From Pythium myriotylum (lineage: Eukaryota > Oomycota > Peronosporomycetes > Pythiales > Pythiaceae), in the NCBI GenBank assembly GCA_023091665.1, contig JALJCQ010000026.1, positions 1,426,001-1,490,000 of the forward strand: a stretch of 64,000 nucleotides of DNA, read 5' to 3'. Positions 1 through 10,106 of this stretch are shown in pieces. The translations under genes were made by a program, and so were the position numbers. The notes under the pieces are model-generated. The model searched no databases and had not been told where the DNA came from. It saw nothing but the letters and a program-made list of their open reading frames with translations. How positions within the stretch are numbered: the first letter of the stretch is position 1; every line of letters begins with the position of its first letter.

Positions 1-1
1 G

Positions 2-1499
2 CACAGCACGACAGATTACGAGAAGGAGAGACTCTGGCGCGCGCTGCGCTCTAACGGAACGGTGTATCTCCATGTCCATGTGACGCGTCGCGGCTTCTCG
101 CCAAACCCGTCGCACGATAACTACGCACCGCTCGCCACTGTACACCAGTCGAACCCGCTTGTGCGATACGCGCCACGACCAAACGCCAAGAACGCCACGT
201 ATCTGCTCGCTGAGTACTTCCCGCAGTTCTATCCGCCGGAGGACACGCTCGAGTTGTTGTACAACGAAGTGGACGAGACGGCCGTAGGCGACGACCCGGC
301 AAAGACAGCGGACGTGATCTCGTTCTGGAAGCCGCACATGGCGATCCGCCTCGTGACCGACTTTACCAAATATCCGCATCAGGAGATTCCGCCGCTCGTG
401 TTCCCGAACTTGCGGTACCATCAGATGCGCGACCACTCGTACAAGTACGTGCCGTCGATGTACCTGGACGACATGGGGCTCACGATGGACAAGCTCGTGC
501 CGCTGAATCGCACCGTCCGAGAGCTTCCTCTCAAAATCTCGTACGAGCCCATGTCTTACGCGCGATGGCAGATCCTGTTGACCATGGAGCTGGCATTTAA
601 GACCCAGGAATCTATGGGGTTCACGTCGAATGATTTGGACTCGATGCGCGGCATGATCGCCGATACGAACCCCTACTTGCTCGCCGTGACAATGACTGTG
701 TCATTGCTCCACATCCTCTTCGACTGGCTCGCGTTCAAGAATGATATCAGCGATTGGCGTAAAAAAAGCAGTGAACGCGAGATGGTCGGCGTATCTTTGC
801 GTTCTATGGTCATTTCGCTCATCTCGCAAACGATCGTAAGTCGCTTGGCAGGTAGTCCAACCAGATCGCTCGCTAACTTGCGTTTGTGCGCTGTAGATTT
901 GTCTCTACCTGATGGAAGAGAAGACGACGCTCTTGATTCTGGGTCCCTCGGTCATCAGTCTTCTGCTGCTCGTATGGAAGATCTTCAAGGTGTGGCGCGC
1001 CACCGCTGGCTCCAAGAAGACGACAGGCAAGTCGGCAATGTCGACCACACAGAAGGCAGACGCCATGGCTACGAGCCACTTGCTGTTTGTACTCGTCCCG
1101 CTTATGGTGGGATATGCCGCGTACTCGCTCATTCACAAGAAGCATGTTAGTTGGTACAACTGGTTGCTTGGCTCCCTCACTGGCGCTGTGTACGCATTCG
1201 GTTTCGTGCTCATGACGCCACAGCTCGTGATCAATTACCAGCTCAAGAGCGTTGCGCATCTGCAGTGGCGATACCTGATCTATCGCGCACTTAACACGTT
1301 CATCGATGACCTCTTCGCCTTCATCATCACCATGCCGACCATGCATAGGCTGAGTTGCTTCCGCGATGACATCATCTTCCTCATTTACGTTTACCAGCGA
1401 TGGATTTACCCCGTGGACAAGACTCGCAAATTCGACGACGATGATGGCGCTGGAGACGACGATGCGGATCAGCTTAAAGAGAAGCCTCACAAGGAGTAG
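2..1499 (+). CDS. CLPTM1-like multipass membrane protein, 5' truncated by window edge
   Basis: The reading frame is open from base 2 and continues an upstream exon, so the N-terminus is missing. The start of the visible part (GTVYLHVHVTRRGFSPNP) matches the extracellular domain of the CLPTM1 family (cleft lip and palate transmembrane protein 1), ER/plasma-membrane proteins linked to GABA-A receptor trafficking and lipid scrambling. A GT-AG intron at 836-896 (61 nt; gtaagt donor, ctgtag acceptor) joins exon 1 to exon 2 in phase 0, giving the family-like junction TIICLYLMEEK. Hydrophobic segments lie before the intron, directly after it, and around the stretch SWYNWLLGSLTGAVYAFGF. FVLMTPQLVINYQLKSVAH and TFIDDLFAFIITMPTMHRL are further family signatures. 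The tail is acidic (DDDDGAGDDDAD) and ends before TAG at 1497-1499. Family identity is very likely; the role in this organism is inferred only. Confidence 0.88.
836..896 (+). other. GT-AG intron of the CLPTM1-like gene
   Basis: The 61 nt intron has donor gtaagt and acceptor gctgtag. Removing it joins two frames that are otherwise both interrupted, and it restores a continuous family-like transmembrane region. Confidence 0.85.
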
Positions 1500-1662
1500 C
1501 AAAAGTTGGAATGGAGCGTCAGTTCAACCAATTTCATTAGATAACTTATATTTTACGTTTTTCAGAGGTACCTCAGGGACATTTCGACCTGGAACCAGTT
1601 TCGCGGAGCAAGACACGCAGTCAATAAAATAGAAGAAGCTTGGGTTGGAGTCCTGGTGGAGC

Positions 1663-4209
1663 TCACATCGGAGACGTTGTGACTCCAGCACCGAAAGCAG
1701 AGTGGGAGACCATCGGTCGTGGCACGAGCGGTGGCGACTGAGCCTGCTGCTCCATTACTTGCTTGACACTACGGAGTCGCTCATCTAGAGCCTTCACGAA
1801 AGACGCGACACGCTTCTGGTCATCGATCGTCAATGCCGTCTGCGAAGATGGAGCCAAGGCCTTGATTCCCTGTGGCGCTTCCATGAGAAGACTCTCCAGC
1901 AAGAGCATCGCCTGGAGGTAAAGTTCGTACGCGGTCCGAGACTGGCCGAGCACCTCTTTAATCGCTCCTTCCTTTCCCAGTCGGATCGCGTGAGTGTAGA
2001 GAAGCTCGTCTTGAGATACCACAAGCGAGCGTAGCTCTTCACTAACTTGGCTTGAGGCGACGAATGTCGCCATGCGCTGCTTGCACTGGTCTGCTCGGTC
2101 CAAGAACGCATTCAGTTGCTCAACGAGAAAAGCCATTGAAACCTTGCGACTTGCGTCGCTCCACAGAGCTGATGTGTTCTTCTCAACCGAAGAGCTTGAG
2201 CCGCTCGACAATCTTCCGGTAAGAGCAGGGTCTTGACGGAGATACAACAGAGCATGCTGGATCATGCGCATGCACTTAACGTACAGTGCTAGAGCTTCCG
2301 CAGCGAATACGTATTGCTTCTTCTCGACCAAGATGTTGGACCCACTTCCCAATGCAACACTGGAGCTTGAGACTCCGACCAACGCCTGGTGACCAGAGGT
2401 GGAAGAGGCCGAAGAACTCAACGAGAAAACCGAAGCGAGATTCGTTCCGGATGCGGAGAGTGAGTCATCGGTGTTCATGGCTGACAGCGAAGAGCTCATC
2501 TTCCACAGCTGCTCAGCAATTGGGGCGATAGCCTGGATGCGAAGGTTCACGATGTCGACAAGCTTCTGGGCATATTCGTGAGAGAACTCGACGGCAAAAG
2601 GAGCCGGGGAAGTCGTACGAGAGTGTGTGGTAGTAAGACGACCAGATCCACCAAGTTGGCCACTGGTTGTGATACGAGCTTCGGTTGCGGATCGCGGTGA
2701 AGACGAAGAGGAAGTCGGCGCCGTGCCTTTTTCTGCGTCGTCAATCAGCACATATTCGCCACTGCTGTCGAGCGCATTGGTGTTTTCGTTGGGGTTCTTC
2801 TGTCTCACGATGGCTGCGTGAGTTCGAGTTGCTCGACCAAAGAATGATGAAGCACGAAGATCCGCAGGCTGTGCATTCGGCGACGGGCTCTCGGAAAACT
2901 CCTTAAACGGGTTGATACGCGGTCCTGGGCTGGGAAGCACGTTGGGGCTCATCTGCGGGCTCAACTTGGGGCTATTAGTATTCTGGTTCACCAGGATAGC
3001 TCCACTCGACGTAGCACGACGACCGCGACCAATTCGAGAGCGACGCAAAGCGGAAGAGCCAAAAGAGGTGTTGGTGTTGTTGCTGCTGGTGCTGCCGAAT
3101 GCGTTTTGTAGCACTTCCATGTTACCGCTGCGCGAGCTTCGGAGCGACGATGCGTGAGCTGCCGTCGGTGAGGGATCTCCACTGTTTGCAGGCAGGCTTG
3201 TGCTTGTATCCAGCCTCGACTCAGACGCAGAACGTTCCTTGCTTCGTCGGTCATCCGAAGACACCCGGCTAGATCGTGCCGAGGGCACCTCTTGTTTCTC
3301 TTCATCATCGCCTTCTTCTTCCTCCTCGCGAATACTTGTTGTCATACGGATAGTTTGGAAGTCACTCATGCCTCCCTCCAACCCCTCGGCGGCCATGCCG
3401 ACAAACGGATCTCGGAAGAACTCGTCGAAACCCATGCGGTTCACTGGTCGGCGGTGGAGTAACCCCAAGAGAAGTGTCCGGCACTCGTTCGAGAGAACGG
3501 TGTCCTTGGGGAAGCGCAGCTCGTTACGCTCAATGTTAGCAATTAGTTGAATGTGGTTCGAACCACCGTACGGCGGCTTGCCCACGACCAGCTCATAAAG
3601 GATCGTGCCCACTGACCAAAGGTCAGCCTTGGCGTCGTACTTCTGGAACTTGAGGATCTCGGGCGCCATGTACAGCGGCGAGCCACACAGCGTCTCGGCC
3701 AAGGAGGTCGTTGCCAGGTGACGGGCAAAGCCAAAGTCGGCGATCTTGAGCTGCGCGTTCGGCGAGTCCTCGGTGAGCAGCAAGTTCTGCGGCTTGAGGT
3801 CGCGATGGATGAGGTTGTGGGTCCAGAGGCACTTCATGCCCATGGCAAGCTCCTTGAGAAAGTGGCGCGCGACGTCCTCGGTGAGCGCCGCGACGCCCTT
3901 CTGCTGCTGACGGCGCATGTACTGCTGGAGGTCACCGCCGGCGCAGTACTCGAGCATGAGGTACATGTGCTTCTCGGTCTTCTTGATCTCATAGAGTTTG
4001 ACGACGTTCGGGTGGTCGATCTGCCTCATGATCGCGATCTCCATCTCGAGGTTCGCGAGCAGCTTGGCGTTGAGCTTGGAGAGCGACATGGCTTTGATGG
4101 CCACGGGCATCTTCGTCACCTTGTGGTAGCCTTTGTAGACCACGGCGAAGGAGCCGCTGCCGAGCTTGCTCGTGACCACATAGTCTCCGATCGAAGCGCG
4201 CGATGACAT
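1663..4209 (-). CDS. ATG1: ATG1/ULK-like serine/threonine protein kinase
   Basis: This 848-residue single-exon protein is likely the kinase that starts autophagosome formation (ATG1/ULK family). The kinase domain spans about residues 8-270: glycine loop LGSGSFAVVY at 16-25, catalytic Lys39 (VAIK), HRDLKPQNLL at 135-144 and DFG at 158-160. An APEILKF segment and DLWSVGTILYELVVGKPP follow, the latter typical of ULKs. A long Ser-rich linker follows. A possible ATG8-binding site (EYVLID, Tyr about 486) sits in it next to acidic residues. The C-terminal 250 residues are helical and contain AAEALALYVKCMRMIQ, as in the ATG1/ULK tandem-MIT region that binds ATG13. I chose the start at 4209 because the kinase domain begins directly after it. 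The frame stays open to 4326, so a 39-residue extension is possible. ULK versus FUSED-type kinase is the main alternative. Confidence 0.85.
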   Translation of the reverse strand: MSSRASIGDYVVTSKLGSGSFAVVYKGYHKVTKMPVAIKAMSLSKLNAKLLANLEMEIAIMRQIDHPNVVKLYEIKKTEKHMYLMLEYCAGGDLQQYMRRQQQKGVAALTEDVARHFLKELAMGMKCLWTHNLIHRDLKPQNLLLTEDSPNAQLKIADFGFARHLATTSLAETLCGSPLYMAPEILKFQKYDAKADLWSVGTILYELVVGKPPYGGSNHIQLIANIERNELRFPKDTVLSNECRTLLLGLLHRRPVNRMGFDEFFRDPFVGMAAEGLEGGMSDFQTIRMTTSIREEEEEGDDEEKQEVPSARSSRVSSDDRRSKERSASESRLDTSTSLPANSGDPSPTAAHASSLRSSRSGNMEVLQNAFGSTSSNNTNTSFGSSALRRSRIGRGRRATSSGAILVNQNTNSPKLSPQMSPNVLPSPGPRINPFKEFSESPSPNAQPADLRASSFFGRATRTHAAIVRQKNPNENTNALDSSGEYVLIDDAEKGTAPTSSSSSPRSATEARITTSGQLGGSGRLTTTHSRTTSPAPFAVEFSHEYAQKLVDIVNLRIQAIAPIAEQLWKMSSSLSAMNTDDSLSASGTNLASVFSLSSSASSTSGHQALVGVSSSSVALGSGSNILVEKKQYVFAAEALALYVKCMRMIQHALLYLRQDPALTGRLSSGSSSSVEKNTSALWSDASRKVSMAFLVEQLNAFLDRADQCKQRMATFVASSQVSEELRSLVVSQDELLYTHAIRLGKEGAIKEVLGQSRTAYELYLQAMLLLESLLMEAPQGIKALAPSSQTALTIDDQKRVASFVKALDERLRSVKQVMEQQAQSPPLVPRPMVSHSAFGAGVTTSPM

Positions 4210-5702
4210 GGCTCTCGGTGACCGACCAAAATCCAAACTTCTCTCTTTTTCTCTTCTTCCTTGAGCTGGTACTGACTTCTCCGACCTGCCCATCCCGCAA
4301 CCAGAAAGAATCCACGTCAGAGACACCCATGATCAGAACGCACACACCGCTGCCACGTCCGCGGGCGTGCCTGCTCTCCGATGTCACCCTCTGCTCTTTC
4401 TTTCCACCACCGTAGAGGTCACAACGGAGGAGAAGAGTCGGGGAGCGAGGGCACTGCAGGACGACGCCTCGCGGGACGTTTGCAGCGATTGCGGAGCCAA
4501 TTCGACGCACCGGAAGCTGCGCGCGCCACGGATCGACGCGCAAAGACGCGGCGCGTGCGGTGGACGGCTCGGAGGCGGGAGGCGCGGCGTCGGGGCCGCG
4601 CAATTGCTCGTCTCGTGGGTGACACCCCGGGGCCCGAGGAATGTCGCCTAATGAATGCCGTCTCGCCGGGCTTTTCCGGAGAAGGCCGGCATGGGTGTTT
4701 TTCTCCGACGTTAAATAACGCTAGGAACCGAAATAACCAACGCCGCGTCGTCATCACTTTGGGTCGGCGACTACGAGCCAATCAGATCGTAGCGTCATTT
4801 TGAAGTAGCCAATCAGATCGCAGGAAGCGTGCCGACGACGTCAGTGTTTGGCCAATCGCTGGCCCACACCAACGATGACGCTTTGGCCAGGTGAGTGATG
4901 GTGACCCAAGCAACGTTCTTGTGGGAAGAACAAGATATACTGAAATAGAAGAGCAATCTTCCCCCGGGTTGATTGTCGTAGATAACCTATATCAGTGTAT
5001 AGGTTCAGACGTCGGGTGGGTCAGGTCGGGTGGGAAACTAGAACCTTCTTGGAACTGTCTGGTTTATCGGACCTTGAAGTTCCAGGGCAGCACTGGAAAA
5101 CTCTCGACACTGCGAGGGGTTCCTTTCTCAGGAGAGCCCACGATGAGACAGCTCGCGAATTCAGCCATCAGCCACGCCGCTGATTTTCAGCACGCGAGGG
5201 CGCTCGGGGGGAAGCGCCAGTTATCAGTGATCTGCCGCCGTCTCCGCCGAATGCGGCGACTGCTCTGTTCCCGTTCTATATTAATATTTCATGCTCACGA
5301 CCCTCAAGTATTTGTAGTTATTTTGTATGAATATTCATATCGATTTGAAGTGAAGTGAAAGAGAAGGATTGCTGGATTGACTGGACGATCGCAATGCGTT
5401 CGAGCGCTTCAAAAAGGCTTCTGGAGACGTCTACGCTGCTCGGCGTCCATGACGTGGGCAGTGGGGCGTTGGGACTTGATGTTGAAGGTGGCCGGGCCGC
5501 ATCTCTATGCACCCGTCGTATTTCAGAGTCAAAGGAAGACTTACAACCCACCCGTCCTTTCTGTCTCGGGAAATGTATCAGTCTCAGTGGTAGACGGGTT
5601 GACGGGTTTGACCCATGTAAACCGCCCAGTCGTTTCGACCCGTGAGCTCTCGAGGCTCCTTGCTGGCAACCACATCGAGTCAACAATTCCACGACCCGAC
5701 GC
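4210..5702. other. Intergenic region between the kinase and bZIP genes
   Basis: No convincing gene is visible. Open frames of up to 155 codons exist on both strands but overlap each other and lack recognisable domains. The 4440-4640 part is GC-rich. A cluster of CCAAT boxes lies at 4778-4856. The segment 5280-5350 is AT-rich. Confidence 0.5.
4778..4856. promoter_or_regulatory. CCAAT-box cluster with CRE-like site
   Basis: The 12-mer CCAATCAGATCG occurs at 4778-4789 and again at 4809-4820, and a further CCAAT lies at 4852-4856. Between them is GACGTCA (4837-4843), the core of a bZIP/CRE-type site. All CCAAT boxes face the same way. The cluster is 570 bp upstream of the kinase start and 850 bp upstream of the bZIP-like gene, so it could serve either or an unseen transcript. 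Function is inferred from NF-Y and bZIP binding-site knowledge. Confidence 0.45.
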
Positions 5703-6770
5703 TTGGAGGACGGCGACGAGATGCTCGCGCTCCAGCACGCCAACTGGCAGCCACAGCACGACGACGAGCACTCGAGTCGCCATGGAGACGATGGCGTCGC
5801 CCATCCCCGGAATCTGCCGTTTTCCCATGGCCACGCAGCTGCAGACGAGCAGCCGTCGTTTGGGTCGACGCAGTTACTCACCGCGCGGTTTGCGCGCTCG
5901 CTGGCGTTGAAACAGACTCGCATCGAGCAGATTGTCGCGTCGCGAGCCGAGAGGGAGACGAGGTCCAAGAACTGCGTCTCCGAGAGGAAACTGGCCAAGA
6001 GACGCCTTGAGAAACTGCGGCGGCGCGAGAATGTCGAGCTGCGCGCGTCGATCGCGCAGATGCAGCTGAAGATTGCGTCGCTTGAGCGCACACGCTCGCT
6101 CGTGGACTCGCACTTGCTGCTCTGGCGAACAAATCGAACGGGCGCTGTGATCCAAGTGTGTCGGGAGTACTTTGTTCAGTTCGCGGGAGGATACTCCTCG
6201 ACGACACCGCAGAGGGCGCTGCGACAAGACTCGACGCGGAACTTCGTGTACTCGGTGGCCGAGGAGGATCTTTTGTGTCGAGAGTATCGTGGGATTGACA
6301 AGTTTCTGGAGCAGTGGGAGATCTACACGAAGTATCACAGTGACTTCCGGTGTCAGCTTCGTCACCTCACACTTGCCGGCGAAGACGACAACGTCGTATC
6401 TGTCCATTGCCAGGCCGAGCTGGATCTGGAAATTTCCGATTTGACTCTTCAGAATCTCTACCCTGACTTCTACGCCCATGCACAGCAAAATCCCAAGTCC
6501 AAAGAGATCGCCGAGCACCTTGTAGGTAAGCGCTACATCATGGCGTTCGACAAGGTGCTCCACTTCAATCGCCACGGGAAGCTCTTTGCCCACGAGTCCA
6601 AAGTCCACTTGGTGTCGAGTCTTCTTGGTCTCTTGGAAGATCCATTCGCAGCGATGGAAGTTCTTGAAGGATCTGCGATGACAGTTGATGGCCATTGGAA
6701 GACTGCTGGAGTTGATTATATGCGCGTTGAACAGGAGGAGATGCATGACATACCCAGACAAATATTGTAG
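5703..6770 (+). CDS. bZIP-like transcription factor with oomycete-type C-terminal domain
   Basis: This 355-residue single-exon protein has a basic segment at about residues 75-110 (RAERETRSKNCVSERKLAKR). It runs into a heptad-patterned helix (ENVELRASIAQMQLKIASLE), a bZIP arrangement. The invariant DNA-contact Asn of textbook bZIPs does not align cleanly; a Cys follows the only Asn. The rest (about 135-350) has the pattern seen in many oomycete bZIP proteins: an EYFVQFAGGY segment, a region with EQWEIYTKYHSDF, a beta-rich part and a final VHLVSSLLGLLEDPF. The His-rich N-terminus is low complexity. A nuclear DNA-binding regulator is the best reading. A coiled-coil protein without DNA binding is the alternative, given the atypical basic region. 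Confidence 0.65.
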   Translation: MEDGDEMLALQHANWQPQHDDEHSSRHGDDGVAHPRNLPFSHGHAAADEQPSFGSTQLLTARFARSLALKQTRIEQIVASRAERETRSKNCVSERKLAKRRLEKLRRRENVELRASIAQMQLKIASLERTRSLVDSHLLLWRTNRTGAVIQVCREYFVQFAGGYSSTTPQRALRQDSTRNFVYSVAEEDLLCREYRGIDKFLEQWEIYTKYHSDFRCQLRHLTLAGEDDNVVSVHCQAELDLEISDLTLQNLYPDFYAHAQQNPKSKEIAEHLVGKRYIMAFDKVLHFNRHGKLFAHESKVHLVSSLLGLLEDPFAAMEVLEGSAMTVDGHWKTAGVDYMRVEQEEMHDIPRQIL

Positions 6771-6835
6771 CCTGTCCATGTTCAAAACGTTGACTAAAAC
6801 GATGGCTGACATCTTCGCCACGACCTTGATTAAGG

Positions 6836-8141
6836 CTAGACGAGGAGAGATGTAACGACTCCGTTCCCAATCGATCGGTCGATGTGGACTGCGAGGCTGC
6901 CCACCAACGAGTAGATGGCTCTTAGAACGGCCGCACTGGACGAGGACTTGCCGTAAGTGGCAAGCATTTCTGTGGTCGCCTGCTTCAGCGCGTTCATGTC
7001 CATCTCGCCCGCGTTTTCGTAGAGCAAACGCAGAATTACCATCTCTTCTGTAATTGTAGGAGGATTGGTGTCACGAGCTGAGAGGATCTGGACGTCCACC
7101 ATGTGCTTCATCTTGGCTTTGAGGCGTGTCAGCACATGCTTTTGCTTGTCAAGTTCATCCTGCACTTGATTGCGGTCCGATTTGCTTTTCTCGAGGGCGT
7201 CTTTTACAGCGGCCACACCATGCTGCTCGGCCTCGACCTGTTCCTGCTCGGCTTCCATTGTTAAAATGGCAGCATGCAACTCGTCCTTCTCTGCCTTCAA
7301 TCGAGCCAACTCATCGCGAAGTAGACTGGACTCTCCAGAGCTTGACTGTCCATTTCGTCGGCGCTTCTTCCGCCGCAGCGACTGGATAGCGGCCTCAATG
7401 TCATGCTTCTCCTCTGTCCTCAGAGCCAGCGCCTCGCGCAATCCTTGGTTTTCGAGCGCCGCGACCTCGCTCTCCATCACTACATCCACATCGGCTTCCG
7501 CTTTCTGCTCCTCGATGTCTTCTCCCGCCTGCTGGAGCTCTCGAAGCTCCACTTTAAGCCGAGCGATCTTCACTTCTCGCTGTTCGATCGCTTCTTCCCA
7601 CGCGTTCTCTTCCTGCACGAGCCGCGACTCGACCTTCTCGCTCAGCGCGGCCTCGCTCCCTTGCTGCTTGAGCTTGGCCTCATACAAATCCACCGTGCCT
7701 TGCAGCGAGTCATACCGCCGCATCAGTCGCGAGCACCGGTCCTGTGCATCCGGATCTGCACACCCCAGCAACACCATATCACCAATCTCAGTTCAATCCA
7801 ATAAACCAGCAACCTCCCCACGCACCGGCAGCCGCAAGCTCCTTGGCCAACTGCGTCAGCGTCTCGCGCCACTCGGCCTGCTTGTCCTCGTCGTCTTGCT
7901 CGCTTCGTTCCTTGAGCGCCGCGGCCGGCACGAGCGACATGAGCGACGTGCTCGTGGTGCTCGTCGCTCCTTTCGACGGCTGCGACGGCGGCGCCGCCGC
8001 GACCCGCAGCGGCAGCACGGCGCGCGCGCCTTCCGCCTTGACGATGCCGCTGATCTCGTCGCCCAGCGCGCGGATGTCGCCCACGGACGCCGAGAGCCGC
8101 GCCAGCGCGTCCGCGAGCTTCCGGCGCTTCCTCTCGGTCAT
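6836..8141 (-). CDS. Two-exon coiled-coil protein of unknown function
   Basis: Exon 1 (8141-7826) and exon 2 (7755-6836) are joined by a 70 nt intron. Its donor is gtgcgt and its acceptor tgtgcag, and the split codon G|AT gives Asp. The product has 411 residues. The start at 8141 (MTERKRRKLADALARLSAS) was preferred to the in-frame ATG at 8210 because the N-terminus becomes charged and helical there. Residues 105-330 are almost continuous coiled coil rich in Glu, Lys, Leu and Gln, with a basic patch RRKKRRR. The last 90 residues (from ITEEMVILRLLYENAGEMDM) look like a small globular helical domain. It is tail-to-tail with the bZIP-like gene, 65 bp apart. I do not recognise the family; a cytoskeletal, kinetochore or ciliary scaffold is possible but unsupported. 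Confidence 0.7.
7756..7825 (-). other. GT-AG intron of the coiled-coil gene
   Basis: The 70 nt intron has a gtgcgt donor and a gtgcag acceptor. It is phase 1 and links the two open frames without a stop. Confidence 0.75.
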
Positions 8142-10106
8142 GCTTGCTCGTTTGAAAATGAGGACCCCGCGAAAACACTGCCGGGTACCGGTATATCTAC
8201 CGGCTATCATAGGTACCTCTTTCTTTGGATAATTAGGTGGTTTTGATATATATCAATTTAGAAATCTCGAAACCTGTGAAACGGGATGATGATGATGTAA
8301 TGGAAGAGGAACTGGGATGGAGATGCCGAGGGTGTCGCGGTGTCATGGGCCGCTCTCTGCACGCGGCTGGAGGCTCCGGCGATAGAGGAGATCGCTGGAG
8401 TGCGAGGTGTGGAGCCGCGCACGGCAAGGCCGCGTCGAGACGAGAGAAAACGAGGTTTTGTGTCGAGAGGAGAAGGTGGTTGGAGCTGCGAGGTCGACGG
8501 GTCGACGCCAGCTTCCAAGCAGACCATGAACCGAACGGCGCCGTGTAATTGTCGGGAAACGAATGCGTTTTGCGGAGCGAAGGCGGTATTTGGTAAAGTG
8601 ACTCGGCGATGGGAGTGGACCAGGCGCTTACTCGACCGAGAGGCCAGCGAGAAACGTGTGTTCCACGGCAACTCTGCATTGTATGCGTGTGGGGTCTTTC
8701 ACTCTCTGCTTTGCACTGAGTCTGTTTCGAGGTGGGGCCCAGCAACTGCATGCGCTGCTGGTGGTGGAGGCGATCGTCTATCTTTTAGGGGCCGTTCGCT
8801 ATCGCAGCAGACTATTCGGCGATTGAGTCTCGTCTCTTTGAAACTCGTTTTGCCTGGCCAGATCCTGCCACAAAGATCTTAATCCATGTCGTTCATGGCT
8901 ATTCGTGTCACGCGGAAAACATCATTCAGGCTGAGGGAAACCGACCCATCGCTGGAACGTTAATTTTTGAAGGCCACATATCGCAATGTTCTCCGCCTTC
9001 GTAGCTGCTCCGAGTAGGAATCGAAAAGGGTCGAAGATGCTGTGATCACAAGACTGCGAACAAGCCTGCCGCTGGTGTCTTTTTCCGATCATACCAACAA
9101 TCTCAACCCGGCTCGCTTGCACGCTGCTTAATTTTGCTTTGTGCGCAACGCAGATAGTTCGTGTTTCAGCCGTCGACGAATAAGAAACTCCCATCACATT
9201 CAAGTTCTAACGACGACGAAGTCGACTCACGCCTGCGACGCACCCGCATTTGTGATGACTGTGTAGCTCAGTCTGTGCACCGAAATCTGAAAAAATGTGC
9301 TTCTGATGTACCGTACCTTTACGAGTCAAGTCACGGGAGTAAAGTGCTTCTAGAAGTCCAGTGGCTGTTCGCCATGAAAATACATGAATGATCTTGACGA
9401 GTTATGAGACGATTCAGCACCTAAGGGTTGATCAAGTTAAAGACGAATCACTCATCGCAATCAAGGCGGGCAGTTGCTGTTAGTACCCGTTTTATTGCCG
9501 CATGAGCGGGAGATTGCTTCATCAGATCTGGTGATCGGCTTCCTCCATTTCTCTTCCCACGATGTGTTGACGTTTGCTGGAGGTGTATTTCGATTTACTT
9601 GTTCAAGGAACCAGCAAGCAGTCAAGGCATCCAACCATCCATCCTTCTTCGGTTGGTTGAGGTCGAAAATTTGAGATTCAAACGCATTTTTGACTTCTGT
9701 GATCACAATTCGTCGACGGTGTGTGCTGTGATACCTCCGTCGATAGCAAAAGAGATAGCTTCACGTCTCAGGACAGGACTACTTGAGCGGCTCTATCGGA
9801 TGCATCGTACTGGTTTTAGTTTGACTGCCATTGACATCGACGCAATTTCTGCTAAAATCAATCCTCAACCTACAGTGCGCGGGAATAACGGGAAATCTGT
9901 GAAGAATCCAAAATGCACTCACGGTTCAGTCACATGTCGTTTGACCACACCTCCCGACCGTGACTAGCTCGGATCAGCACCATCTCAAGAGTTTCTCTTC
10001 ATCTCTGTCGCTGTATCTACCATGCACGGACTAGCCTTCGCAAGCCCCCCATCATTTCGATCAAGACAAACATCTCGTCGAAGCCAATACTCGAGTTACA
10101 GTGCAT
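8142..10106. other. Region without a convincing gene (2 kb)
   Basis: Frames of 172 (minus, 8233-8751) and 180 (plus, 8340-8882) codons overlap antisense and have no recognisable domain. From about 8900 to 10000 the base composition becomes more AT-rich and frames are short. A frame at 9599-9967 (122 codons) is unrecognised. The segment 8190-8215 contains imperfect ACCGGT palindromes. Decayed gene or transposon sequence is possible but I cannot name one. Confidence 0.45.

Noticed and set aside
4381..4803. 140-codon plus frame upstream of the kinase
   Set aside because: It is Arg-rich low-complexity sequence, overlaps a minus frame and the putative promoter, and has no similarity to known proteins.
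8233..8882. Overlapping frames of 172 (minus) and 180 (plus) codons
   Set aside because: They are mutually antisense, have no domain or signal, and lie in a GC-rich stretch where long chance frames are common.
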